Shown here: positions 53,800 to 64,000 of the stretch, piece after piece
Position numbering within the stretch: position 1 is the stretch's first letter
How the letters are laid out: each line of letters begins with the position of its first letter
NCBI GenBank assembly: GCA_004794785.1
Contig: SJOL01007113.1
Location: 44,298 to 108,297, forward strand
Origin: Opisthorchis felineus
Taxonomy: Eukaryota > Platyhelminthes > Trematoda > Opisthorchiida > Opisthorchiidae
Direction: 5' to 3'
Length of the DNA: 64,000 nucleotides
The notes under the pieces: generated by a model
Database searches by the model: none
What the model was told of the DNA's origin: nothing
Seen by the model: only the letters and a program-made list of their open reading frames with translations
Program-made: the position numbers and the translations under genes

Positions 53800-55157
53800 G
53801 CATCCAAAAATGATTCGAAATGCATTCTAGATGTCCAGTGGACAACAACAGAGGAAGGCTATTCCGCGCACCAACTACCCGAAGTGATAAAACTTGTTAT
53901 TCAGTAGAACTGCACCCTGCATCAACTTGCAATGCCCTCACTGTGTGGCAGTTGGGTCAAAGGCGAAAATGTTCAGGGATTATATTACAAGTTCATGTCC
54001 AACGGATTTTATGCCACTAAAAATCCTCTTAGTAGCTGGTTGGACACGTTCGCTGAGGGTTCAGTGCTTCTTGCAGCCCGAGTACACAACCTGTTTAGCA
54101 TACACAAGAAGCGGTCTGATGTGAGCCCCGTAGAGTGCCCAGAATTTCATGCGAGCAATACGGGGAAGGTGGGCAGAATCATCCGAATAAAGACGAGTGC
54201 CTTTAGACCCGATGCTTGACGACCAAGTGAGAGGTGCACGTTTGAAGACAATGAGATACGTAAATCCTTTTAGTATCTGTCTCCCTGGTATTTCCGTTTC
54301 CGCTCGTACCATGTACGATAAAAGCGTTCGCTGAGTCTCTTTGTAACGGCATTTGGACGCACTTTTGTCGTTCAGGGAGAGGTTCCAGTCCAGTGACCAC
54401 TGCTCTGAGGCGTCAAAATCCATTTATAGGGGGCTGGTATTGAAATTCAAAGATTTCAGGTCTTCCGAAAAAGGTAGACGTGGACTTTAGAGCACATTTG
54501 GAAGTTTTTTGACTTAGATCAGTAACAAGAGTGCCCAAAGTTTCGCCTTGAGGAGCTCGGAAGGAGACCGTTGCAAAAGAACAGAATGTCGAACCGGCTT
54601 TCATTCGAAGTGTTCGACTATACAGAAACGCCTTAATCCAGCGTACAATTTCTTCCTTAATCCCACAAAACTCGAGTTTGTGGAGCAGTGGAACGTGTGG
54701 GACCCGATCGGATGCTTTTAAGAAGTCGTTAAACACAGCATCCAAATAGAGTCCTTCATCTTTCGCTTGAGCTAAACCCGTGCTGAGCTGTGAGTACCAA
54801 GCTGTGGGGCGTGAGGTGATGTAAAATGGTCCGCCTCGAAATTTTTCCCATCACCCTGCACGGTGTGCTATTGGGGCTAGTAGGTGTGTAGGTGCCGGGT
54901 GATAGACGGTCACCATATTTGTACGTTGGAGTGACGATCGCTTCCTTCCAAGAAGATGGAGGGTTGCCTTCGTCGAGGGACTGACCAACCAATAGGTAGA
55001 TATATCCCCTTAGACTGAGGGATGTTTCCTTCTGGACCCTCAGATAGACCTCATCCAGCCCCAAAACGCTGAAGGAGCTCGTCCAATGAAAGAATACGAC
55101 AACATCGCCCTCTGACACCCAGTTGGCTGGAACGTATTCATAATTCCGCCTTGTCAA
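53800..55157 (-). mobile_element. CR1-like LINE, RT to C-terminal part (degraded)
   Basis: On the minus strand: SLDEGNPPSSWKEAIVTPTY and GKISRRTILHHLTPHSL (about 54990-54800), the RT start; then DAVFNDFLKASDRVPHVPLL (about 54742-54683), in which the first catalytic Asp region is F-D-F changed to N-D-F; APQGETLG for the PQGS.LG motif; then scraps of the C-terminal domain (LDWNLSLNDK, YGAHIRPLLVYAKQVVYSG) to about 54070 and weaker traces to 53800. The YADD box is not recognisable. It is the same family as 52317-53027 but a separate, older copy. Confidence 0.75.
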
Positions 55158-55159
55158 GA

Positions 55160-57790
55160 TTGCCTCCGATACTGTTGCTCAGTTGCGCGATTTTTTCACC
55201 ATGGGTTCCAGCCCCCACGAATCCTAGCAGCATTTCCCCTAGTGAAGCAGTTGGCCGGAGCAGCATCGAGCAGCATGTGGAAGAATTCGGACCGGTTATC
55301 TGGTGGTGCAGAAAAATGACGAAAAGCAAACAAACGAACAGAGAGCAAGGAGAAGCAGGAATGAGCACAAAATGAGCGTGGCCTTGCAATAATTATGAAT
55401 GCAACAGTCCGTGAGCTTTTACTTTTTGACTTTGGTGGCGTGCATAATTTCTATGTTACGATTAATGCAACTTTCCGGGACTAACAGTACCGTAAGTTCT
55501 CCGTTATAACCAATCCAGAGCACATCAGTCCACATTTCTGGCGTGTCATTCAATAAAACGCAAGACTAAAATCTGCCGTTCTGGTTTCATTTTGAAAAAC
55601 GGATATGTCTTCGATAACCAGCAGACCACGAACAGGCCGATCTGAATCTCTAACATAACATATTAGTAGTGGCAATGTGGCTGTCAATAATTAATTGCCG
55701 TTGATCCAGTTTCAGATTCAGTAAGAGCAGACAGTAGCGCTTGCTCCCTTGCGCCAGCTCTGTCCTGTTTGGCTTTCTTGAGATGTCAGGGGAGCCATCA
55801 TACTAGCGGTGTGTGGCCATGTAACTTGGTGTCAGCAGGTATCGACAGTTGTCACCATTGGTCCATATAGCCGACTTCAATGTGCTGCTAGAACGTCCCA
55901 AAACTAAACATGACGGCAGGTTGATTTATAAATTCAAACCTCCAATGAGGTGATAGTCAAAGGCGTATGCAGTCCGGTTTTTCTAAACGAACAGCGCTGG
56001 ATTAACTGCCGAACGTTAGTAGCACTTCACCCGACAGCATTCTGATATCTACCGTCCACCACTAGTCCAGGTGCACTTTGCAAAGGACTTAAAAGGCGCG
56101 CAATTTATTCCTAACGTGAGTAGCTCCTGTCAGACATACCGCCATTTTACTCAATTACCAATCTTTATTGCCGCTACTCTTATCAGCACTCTACATGTAA
56201 CACGAGTACCTGATGACATAGTTCACAATAAAATATTTGTACGTCTTCTCCACTAATGTCCGCCCACCAACGACGATGCAAGAGCTCCCATTTCTGTCAC
56301 CTTACGACTGCACTCCTACCTCTTACTGAAATCGCCCCCAAGTTGGAATAATTGCTCCTAACATAACAATAATGGTATCCCTCTTACTTTCTGCCCTGAG
56401 ACCTTACGCTCACTGTTTAAAGATTTTGTCCTCTGTGAGAACCAAAGGTATCCACTGAAATATTTCGAAGGAAGCGCTTCGTGGACATCCTAATTACCGT
56501 AAAAGGATTTCCTGCTCTTTCACATAGTGTGTAAGTTTGCTCTTACTTGGAGTTACAGTAATTTTCGTTAGGGCCTGATCTTCTGCAGTCCTCAAGCGAT
56601 AACAGAAACTAGGCAGTATTTTAGGAGTACTCATTGTGAGGAGCTGAAATAACTGGATAATGAGCACCCTCACCATGGCATTAGTTACACGGTGAGAATT
56701 TTTGACTACTCAGTCTACATAGTAAAACATTTTGCTCCTAGTTAACTCACCTTACACTCGTTCTTTTTTAGGGCCTACGCATAACTCACCTCAATGAAAA
56801 ATAATAAAAGCGTGTACAGGCAGACATTTTTGTTGTCCGATTTTCTCATACCATCCTCTGATATCCACAACCAATGAACCGTCGAATTGTGTTTCACGAT
56901 TTTAGCAAACGCGACTGTTCTTTTTTCTTACCCCCGACTTTATCCAAGCTATTTGCTATGCGAGGGCTGAAGAAACTATTTTATCATAAAAACCATTTTA
57001 AGACGGCGGTAACCGGTACTTTGAAATAGCACATCAGTAAGACTAAATAAAGGAGCAGTAAGCGAAACCACTACACAAATGGCACTGACTTGGAGCTCAG
57101 GGAAACAAAAACTACTCCAGTGTATCCACCCACTTTGAACATTTCGTTATCTGTGAATCCATTACGTAAAGTCAGCTCGAAAGATTAATATGGAAGCAGG
57201 AAGTGCTTAAAAGCTACTGGTTTTACCACTTCCGAATGTTCGCTTTTCAGGATTACTGATGTAAAACATATGACGTTAGCCTTTTTGTGAGCTTCTGAGT
57301 AATTACCGCTGGTGTCAGGCACATGCATTTCCTTGGTAACTGATTCAGATTCGTTTCACGAGTGACCTGCAACACTTTGTGTTAATTATTTAGCAGTTCA
57401 GAAACGGCAAAAACCGTCATCCATATTATGGCGTCGTCAAACGCACCAAGCGACCGTTTAGGGCACAAAATTTACTTCTAATAACTGCCGCGCATAAGCG
57501 CTTTAAACCGCCTCTTCGAATGTCAATTTTAGATTAAAGAGTTTTTCAAGGGTTTGTCCATTTCTCAATCTTGAGAGGGTTCTAGTGAATGACGCAACTG
57601 TACGCATGAGTCTCAAAAAGAACACAAGTTCCTTCTTGTGATATGGATTGGTTCTCTATCACTGTGGTAGGCATTTACTCAAACGAAATCAAGGCCAAAT
57701 GTTTCCTTCTTTAATGCAACTCAGTGTCTAATGGTTCAGAACTGGTGTCCGACCAGATACTGACGAAACTGTGCTGACTGGTCAGCCCGT
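55160..57790. other. No gene recognised
   Basis: About 2.6 kb without repeat or protein signal that I can support. It may contain intron of the gene whose last exons are proposed at 57795-58375. Confidence 0.4.
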
Positions 57791-57794
57791 CTAG

Positions 57795-58375
57795 TGCGTT
57801 TTCGTGGAGAGCAAATATTTTGTCCCTGCACAAGCTGGTCGGCGATTCGAAAAGACAGTAGGATTAGGGAAAAAGCAAGTAACCCTGCTTGACATCTTTG
57901 CACAGCCCTGCATTTCAACCGCGGCTAGCATTCGGGGCAACATTTCTACCGGATCTGATTCGTTCAAGCCCTGTTCTCCTTGCACAAACAAACAATCCTC
58001 GGTTGCATATGATGTAGCTGTTAAGCTGCTCGCCGATCCTGACAACTTACATGTGGATGGTTTGCCGCTAATTGTGCAGATAACATCAGTGCGTGGTTGT
58101 GTATAATTCTTCCTTATCCGCTTGCGTTAATAGCTAATATCATTCAAGTGATTTGGCAGGCTGAACGACGATTTTTCGCATTTATTTTGGTATTATTAGG
58201 AACAGCACCACAGAAGGTCAGTACAAATATTGTGGCAAACACTATGTTGGGCTCCTGGGTTGTAGGCCTTTCCCCAGACTTCATGAACAAACCTCGCTGC
58301 CAAAAGGTAGGATCAGTTTACACCCGTCTCCGTGCGAAAATACCGAGTAAATTGCGAGATTTACTAGACTGACGG
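57795..58375 (+). CDS. Candidate last two exons of an unrecognised gene
   Basis: An open stretch 57795-58088 follows an acceptor-like CCCGTCTAG; a 71-base gap bounded by TCA|GTGCGT and TTTGGCAG separates it from 58160-58375, which is open to TGA. The join is in phase, giving about 168 residues without an internal start codon, so earlier exons would be upstream. Exon one contains QVTLLDIF, resembling a PCNA-interacting (PIP) box though with Ile where an aromatic residue is usual, then a Ser/Cys-rich stretch and AYDVAVKLLADPDNLHVDGL. The second part is AERRFFAFILVLLGTAPQKV and ends KIPSKLRDLLD. I do not recognise the family. The donor GTGCGT is weak. It may equally be chance. Confidence 0.3.
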
Positions 58376-58379
58376 TTGA

Positions 58380-60400
58380 ATGCCGGCGCACGAGAGAACA
58401 AACAAGGAAGTTGAACTCCCATTACAGTGAAACTTCACCGAGTACGCCGTCAACAGACACCAAAATTGACGCAGTATATAGACCATCAAGAACAAGAGCA
58501 ATCTAGAATTACAAGGCTCAAAGCCGCTCATGGGACCGGGGGCAAAATCTGTAGAGGAAACAGGGGCTGGAATATGCCCCTAAATAATAAACCAAAGGAC
58601 AGAAGTGAACAGAAAACTGCATGGAATCCACCTTCCAGAATCGCAGCCAATTAGAAGAATTAAAGGAGGTGGACTCTCTAAAGAAACTCAAGAATTTCGG
58701 ACCACGACCCAACACAGATTAGGCATCAGCTATTCAATAAGGGGAAATATAACTGCTAAAATATGGGTTCCGACTACATAAGATAAAGATGGAGTATCTT
58801 GCAAACAGATCGGCATTACCTGTGGTGAATCCATATGGAGGGACTTGTTAAACGGGCTAGACGAACAAGGGGTACCTGGACCAAAACGCGGCACAAACGG
58901 CAGACGGGCCAATCCGATCAAGAGGCAACATCTATTCTTTTATAAGCTATACGAAGGCAACCATGTAAGGAAAGACCAACACAACCACTAACTTATAACA
59001 TCACCACTGTTGGTGATGGAACAGCTGCAACGAATTACGAAGCACAGCGAACTGGCCGGCACCCACCTAATCTACGACCGGTTAACATATCTGAGGCTCC
59101 AATATTTATGCATATCGCCAACTGACTCTCCAGAAATGGTATCCCGCAGTCCTTTGAGTCCTTTGCAAAGTAAGCCTTGTTTTTCACAGGAAAAAGGCTA
59201 CACTCTTTCTACTTACCATTATCCACACGCCACCAGACAGCTACTTCAACCCACCCAAGGCCTCCTGGAGAAGGACTCTCCAAACCTGGTCCGCCAGTGG
59301 CAACCCAAAAATTCAGCAAAACGCCTGAAAATTGTTAGGGCACCCACAATATCGCTCAAAGCAGCAACCTACACAACTCGAATAAGCTTCAGCTAACCAT
59401 GGCAGCTCCACAAACCAAGTGATATCCGGGCCCCCGGTCTGATGGTACGCCCGCAATTACTCTCCTTCTACCTTCTACTGTCTCCTATCTCTCACTGTTT
59501 CCTTAACTTGCAACTCTGAACAATTTTTTACCTGGTATGGCAGCCTCAAGGACCAGTTCAATCTAATCCGCTGAAGCCCTCAATCGGATCTAATCATTCC
59601 GGTTTTGCGCTGCAATTTCGGTTTGCCCCGCCAACATGATTGACGATTTTGCTCACAGCGCTCGTCCACTACCTTCCTTCTAAATGACCCTCACAACTGA
59701 CTTCCCTCCAACAGCGACACCAGCTAGCCTAGCCAGTTTCGATGTTAACAGTAATTTTGATACGGAGCTCACCCTTTGTACCCACTATTAACTTCTCCAT
59801 CTCTTCATCCCCACTTGAGCTTTTCGTGAGTATAGACAATATCAAAACCGTCCAAGGTCACTCATGGCCAGCAACGGGCCTCAGTTTTTGTTCGAATCGA
59901 AAGGCTCGTTCACTGAAATAATTGTACCAGGTATCCAATTGCTCTAGTTTTCATGATTTTCATAATCTGTGACTACCTACTACGTGATAAGCATGTCTCC
60001 TTAGTATTGCCTCCACCTCTGTCGTGTTGTTGCCCGCCACGCTAAAGTTTTAAGGGCCCGATCATCCTCAAATAGACCTACGGGTTGGGAAATAAACACA
60101 CAAGAAACTGGACTCCGCAACACTCAGGGCACAGAAAGCTAGCCTGTTTTTGATCCAGACGAGAGTTGTCGAGAGAAATCGTATCGTTCGCACTCTAGGC
60201 CACATAAATGTGCGAAGTAGATTGTCACCAACAACCCCAAATATTTAAAGGCATTTTTCAGACGAAAACCGGTGCAACGGGTAGATCCGCAAATTCATTG
60301 CTCTTGGTTGACAATATAACAACGTATCTCGCAGTTACATGCATCGCTGGCGGGGTAGCAAAAGGATTTTCGGTGCTTGCCTGCTATTAATTAGATGTGG
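58380..60400. other. No gene recognised; base-skewed segment 58380-59400
   Basis: The + strand from about 58380 to 59400 is rich in A and C and low in T runs, unlike its flanks, similar to 29480-30010. An open stretch 59010-59396 is Leu/Thr/Ser-rich with no recognisable domain. Confidence 0.4.
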
Positions 60401-60449
60401 TGGAACGAGTTTATTTCGCACACCTCCATCTGGTTCCGTTTCCGCTCTT

Positions 60450-60660
60450 CAAGCGCCCCCACCACAGCTCTGTATTTGAAATGCCAGGACCCTCCTTGGA
60501 CGCACCCCAAAAATTTCTCTGAAACGACTGTTTGCACCGAGGAAACTTTCTCATAAAATTCAGCATTTAATGGTATTTATACGGAACATTACAATCTCCC
60601 CAGAGAATTACATTTTCGCGGAAACTTGTTTGAGCGTACTCAAGGTCTACATAGGGCGCT
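60450..60660 (-). mobile_element. Possible LINE endonuclease scrap
   Basis: The minus strand reads NVILWGDCNVPYKYH (about 60605-60561), resembling the GDFNAP motif of LINE endonucleases. A stop follows at once. Very short, low confidence. Confidence 0.3.
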
Positions 60661-61500
60661 GAATTCATCTTTTTATTGTGTAACGCAATTGAAACTAGAC
60701 TGTGCTTGCTTACACTTGTTTATCACATGACCTAATACATGTGCATCTCTCCTTCTCTCTATTACAGGTACACCCGACCAAACACATTGACTGTTTCCAT
60801 ACCATGTTGTTTGACTTTGTACACATCCGGTTTCGGTTTCGTTTACAATGCACGTGTGTTGTTGTTACGCTCCGGTCTTCTCCCCTGTGTCACCCAACCT
60901 GTGCGAATGTGTGCTTTGTGTGCCGTGTGGATTCGATAATACCAGTTTCCATATCTACACATTTCAGAACCTACGTGTGCCGTCACTACATCCTCGCGAG
61001 CATCGAATACCACTTACTTCCTAACATCCCACGCTACAATTGGCTGCCATTGCTCAGCGTAATGTCCTTGTGATGTTGGCAAGAAATGTTTTGGAGACGT
61101 TGGCTTCTTCCAGTGTTTTCTTCCTTATTGGATTTAGAAACATCTTGAAGGTGTACATGAACAATAATTACGTCGTTTTTGCCCTCGCAAACTAAAAATG
61201 GGGCAGCCCCTTGAGACCTACGTGAGAAAAAATTTTTCTACCATTGCAGAGCTCTTCCCGGGACACAGAGCCAAGGAAGTTCTCGTAACTTGAAGGTTTG
61301 GTAGATTATACTATGATAGTCGGAACACGTCGCGTCCGTTGCACGGCGCTGTTTTATCTTCACTAGTATACTGAGCCCTTGAAAATGCTATGGGGAGAAG
61401 ACAGTACAGTAGGATCGCCAGTACTTTGGATTTCTGGCACAAATTCAGTGGACTTAGATGGTCTTTTGGGCGCGTGTAACGCGTTCATATGTTAAACGGA
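60660..61500. other. No gene recognised; acceptor-like site at 60767
   Basis: A good splice-acceptor-like tract (CTTCTCTCTATTACAG) precedes an open stretch rich in Cys and hydrophobic residues to 60939, but no family resemblance was found. Confidence 0.35.
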
Positions 61501-61509
61501 GACCTCCAG

Positions 61510-61940
61510 TGAGGAGTGTGTCCAGAATCAGAGGCTGCTTTGGCTAAGCCATGCAGTGCGTATGCCAAACCATCTTTTGCCAAAAAAGAGTGTTGTTTCT
61601 TGCGCCCAGCCCAGAGTAATGGAAGCAGAAAGGTGGTCAACCCTTGATCTGAAAGAGGGTTGTGACAAAGATTACAAAAAGTCTGAGTCCTGTTGTTGCG
61701 ATCGCCTTTCAGGATCAGGATCGCGTGATTTTTACTTTGCCTGGTTAGGGACGCCGCATGATATGGCTGCTAATCGATGTCACTAGCGTTTGTGTTGTCA
61801 GTATCTGTCCAGATTGCCTGAGTGTCTGGAGGTGTAGGCACCTTGGAATGATTGTGGTAAGCTAGCACTAAGTCCCTTGCCTGTCCATTTTTATTCTTTC
61901 TTTCAAAACAAGGCTTTCAAATAAAGCGTGTTTGCACGGC
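61510..61940 (+). mobile_element. RTE-like LINE, 3' end
   Basis: It encodes RLLWLSHAVRMPNHLLPKKS, EAERWSTLDLKEG and DMAANRCH, the end of RTE pol (compare 1278-1560 and 51000-51600), followed by an untranslated tail at 61780-61940 that aligns with 2030-2230. 5' truncated and frame-shifted. Confidence 0.72.
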
Positions 61941-62339
61941 AGCGAAAAACTTTCATTGAACACTAATTTTATGCTGTAGATGATGACGAAAATGAGATAT
62001 GGTGAGTTATGGGCGGCCATCAGGCCGGGTGTGACATTTGCAATACCGTCATTGTGACATCCTACTTGGGTTCGTGAACAGTCCCGTATGTGAACGTCTT
62101 GGGTGAGTCAGTTGGGGTTGTCGGATTAGTCAATTTTGACATGGGAGTCGTGGCAAATTATGACCAGCATGGACCAGGGATATTCCTGAGTCCATCGATG
62201 GCGCAGGGTGGTTCATTGATGTCATTCAAACGAGGTACTAAAACAGTCGTGTCTAGATTGGGGAATCAAAATGGGAAAATGTCGAAATGGTCTGCTGGGG
62301 CGCACTGGGGTATAAGTTAGACTGTGGCCCAAAATAGCA

Positions 62340-64000
62340 GGCAGTTAACAGTGGTTAAAATTTGTAATTCACGCCCAGGCCTGGACAAGCTCACGCCTAG
62401 GATGCTCCGCCGGTTTATTGCTATTACGCTCGCTGTGTATTCCAATTTACTCTTATTACCTGGAGGTTGTCCCCAAGATCTGTGTCGTGCTCGTATTTTT
62501 CTAGTTCCGAAGGTCCCAAATCTGATTTCACGAACCAACTAAGACCGATCTCCGTGTCATCCATTCTTGTCCGATGCTTTCATAAGGCGCTTGCTGATCG
62601 CTGGGCCGTAGATTACAACTGCCTCCACTATAGTTTGCATTTATACATCGAGACGTTTGTTCGGAAGCTACATTGCTGTTACGGGCCCTGCTTCGTCGCT
62701 TTTCAGCGACTGCTTCTAACCTCAGCTTGGCGTTTGTTGATATCGAAAGCGTTTGATTGGGTTTTGCATGACACAAACGTCACATCAGCCGAGGCGTTTG
62801 CAGCAACGTCACCTCTAGTTCGATACATCGTACGGTCCTATTGGACTCCTGTAGCATTCTCCCCCAATTCCGAGGTTCACTGCCATGGAAGTGTGAGGCA
62901 AGGAGATCCACCCTCCTCAATATTGTTCATCAGGACAATGGATGGTGTTCTTGAGTTGTCAATGCCGCAACTAGGATACCAGTTCCACGACACCCTGGTG
63001 GATGGTTTCGCCTCCGCTGACAACTGGGTCGTGTGTGCAGAAAGTTAGCTTCACCTTAAAGAGAAGCTTGAAGCTGTTGAGGTCGACTTGGGAAAACCCG
63101 GTATAACGATAAACGCCCGAAAAATGAAAGCAATTATGGTTTGTGGGGACAAAGAATATCAGGCAACCGCATTCTCGGTCCGACCCTTTTGCTTCACTGA
63201 AGAATCCTATCGGTCAAGCAGAAACTGTGGTGCATTTGGGCGTCTCCTTTACTTTCAAGGGAAAGGAAGTCTGCAGCCACCTACAGCTGCTTCTCAAACT
63301 GCTTGATGAGGTGATGCGTGTCTCGTGGAAGCCGCATCAAACAAAGGAGATCACGATGAACTACCAGATACCGAGGCTGAATAATTTGCTTGAACTCGGC
63401 TGACATACTCGCTCGTGCTCGGCCAAGTCCACCGAAACACACTCAAAAGGTTGGACAGTTACATCAGGCAATCTATTTGTGGCTGGCTACGCCTACCGAA
63501 GGACACCCTGATCAGCTAAATCCACGCCGGTAAACAAAATGGGAGAATTGGTATCCCAAGTTTGAGGGCAACAATCCCGATGCAGCGAACAGCGCGTATG
63601 AAGAAGCTCCTCCCTACCCAGTGCCGAGTACTACACAATGTGGTCAACTGTTCCGCAGTTGGTAAGGTTGTTCGGGATCTCAGCCTTCCGATCCAAGTCC
63701 AAGGTGCCTGCATACACACCAAAGTAGAGCTGGTGACTTCTTGGGGTGATAGTCTGCATAACAGCGTTGAAGGTCGCGGTTTAAGAGAGTTGGTGGCTTC
63801 GCCTTTTTCGAATCAATATCTTGTATTACCAGAACGAGTGTTTCCTCGGATATTTATCCGCGGTATCCAGCTCCGATGCAACCTGCTCAAGACGAGAGTT
63901 GGAAGCGCTCGGCATGGTCATGGTGGCTAGATGATCTTATGTCGTGGAAACTGTGGCCAACCGGAGAGTTTGGTGCATATTTTGCAGTCCTGCTGGATCA
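62340..64000 (+). mobile_element. R2-clade LINE, RT and downstream region (defective, runs off window)
   Basis: In order: LDKLTPRMLRR and RIFLVPKVPN, then RPISVSSILVRCFHKALADR (62540-62600), VRQGDPPSSILF (about 62895-62930), the catalytic box as SADN (63013-63024) instead of YADD, GITINARKMKAI (about 63100), HLGVSFTFKGKE, LGQVHRNTLKRLDSYIRQ (about 63418-63470), WLRLPKDT, GRIGIPSLRATIP and a C-x3-C-x7-H-x4-C zinc knuckle (CRGNC...H....C, 63940-63993). The LRLP..T / GGLGIPSL / CCHC series is characteristic of R2 elements, whose endonuclease would follow beyond the window. Stops, shifts and the altered box show it is inactive. Confidence 0.8.

Noticed and set aside
60702..61073. 123-codon + strand frame, Cys- and His-rich
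   Set aside because: Pyrimidine-rich DNA gives such composition by chance; no membrane-protein or zinc-finger pattern with regular spacing.

Overview
The window looks like a piece of a flatworm genome, most probably a digenean trematode of the Clonorchis/Opisthorchis kind. Three things point there. The genes are split by introns from 38 bp to 9 kb. Most of the DNA is broken retrotransposons and tRNA-derived SINEs. The SINE and RTE-type LINE fragments resemble repeats I associate with liver-fluke genomes; that last point is from memory, no search was run.

Two host genes can be reconstructed. On the + strand, positions 10789-36250, eleven exons join in phase into a CYB5R4-like NADH-cytochrome b5 oxidoreductase: cytochrome b5 domain, CS domain, then FAD- and NADH-binding reductase domains. 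Only the extreme 5' exon is missing. On the - strand, 42195 to 37548, three exons encode a SEL1-repeat protein resembling COA7, a mitochondrial intermembrane-space factor for respiratory complex assembly. The genes converge, with stop codons about 1.3 kb apart. A third candidate, the last two exons of an unrecognised gene, lies at 57795-58375.

Layout: 1-10 kb holds CR1-like and RTE-like fragments, a Ty3/Gypsy element with both LTRs (3863-7680) and a large inverted repeat (9630-10080). 10.8-36.3 kb is the CYB5R4-like gene; its introns carry SINEs of two families, RTE remnants (the largest at 23345-25990) and a partly palindromic dispersed repeat. 36.3-42.2 kb is the COA7-like gene, with a LINE fragment in its second intron. 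43.2-50.2 kb is an antisense RTE element split by a second copy of the same Ty3/Gypsy element (45483-49276). 51-55.2 kb holds RTE and CR1 fragments on the - strand. 55.2-61.5 kb is mostly unassigned. 61.5-64 kb holds an RTE tail and an R2-clade LINE that runs off the end.

The most interesting structure is the pair of Ty3/Gypsy copies about 41.6 kb apart. Each has its own LTRs and its own 5-bp target duplication. Their central ~2.5 kb is nearly identical while their ends have diverged clearly, so a gene-conversion-like exchange is likely. Both share an Asp-to-Asn change in the reverse transcriptase active site. They also lack a recognisable tRNA primer site and instead carry, next to the 5' LTR, a 12-base stretch complementary to a site inside the LTR, which suggests self-priming of the Tf1 type.
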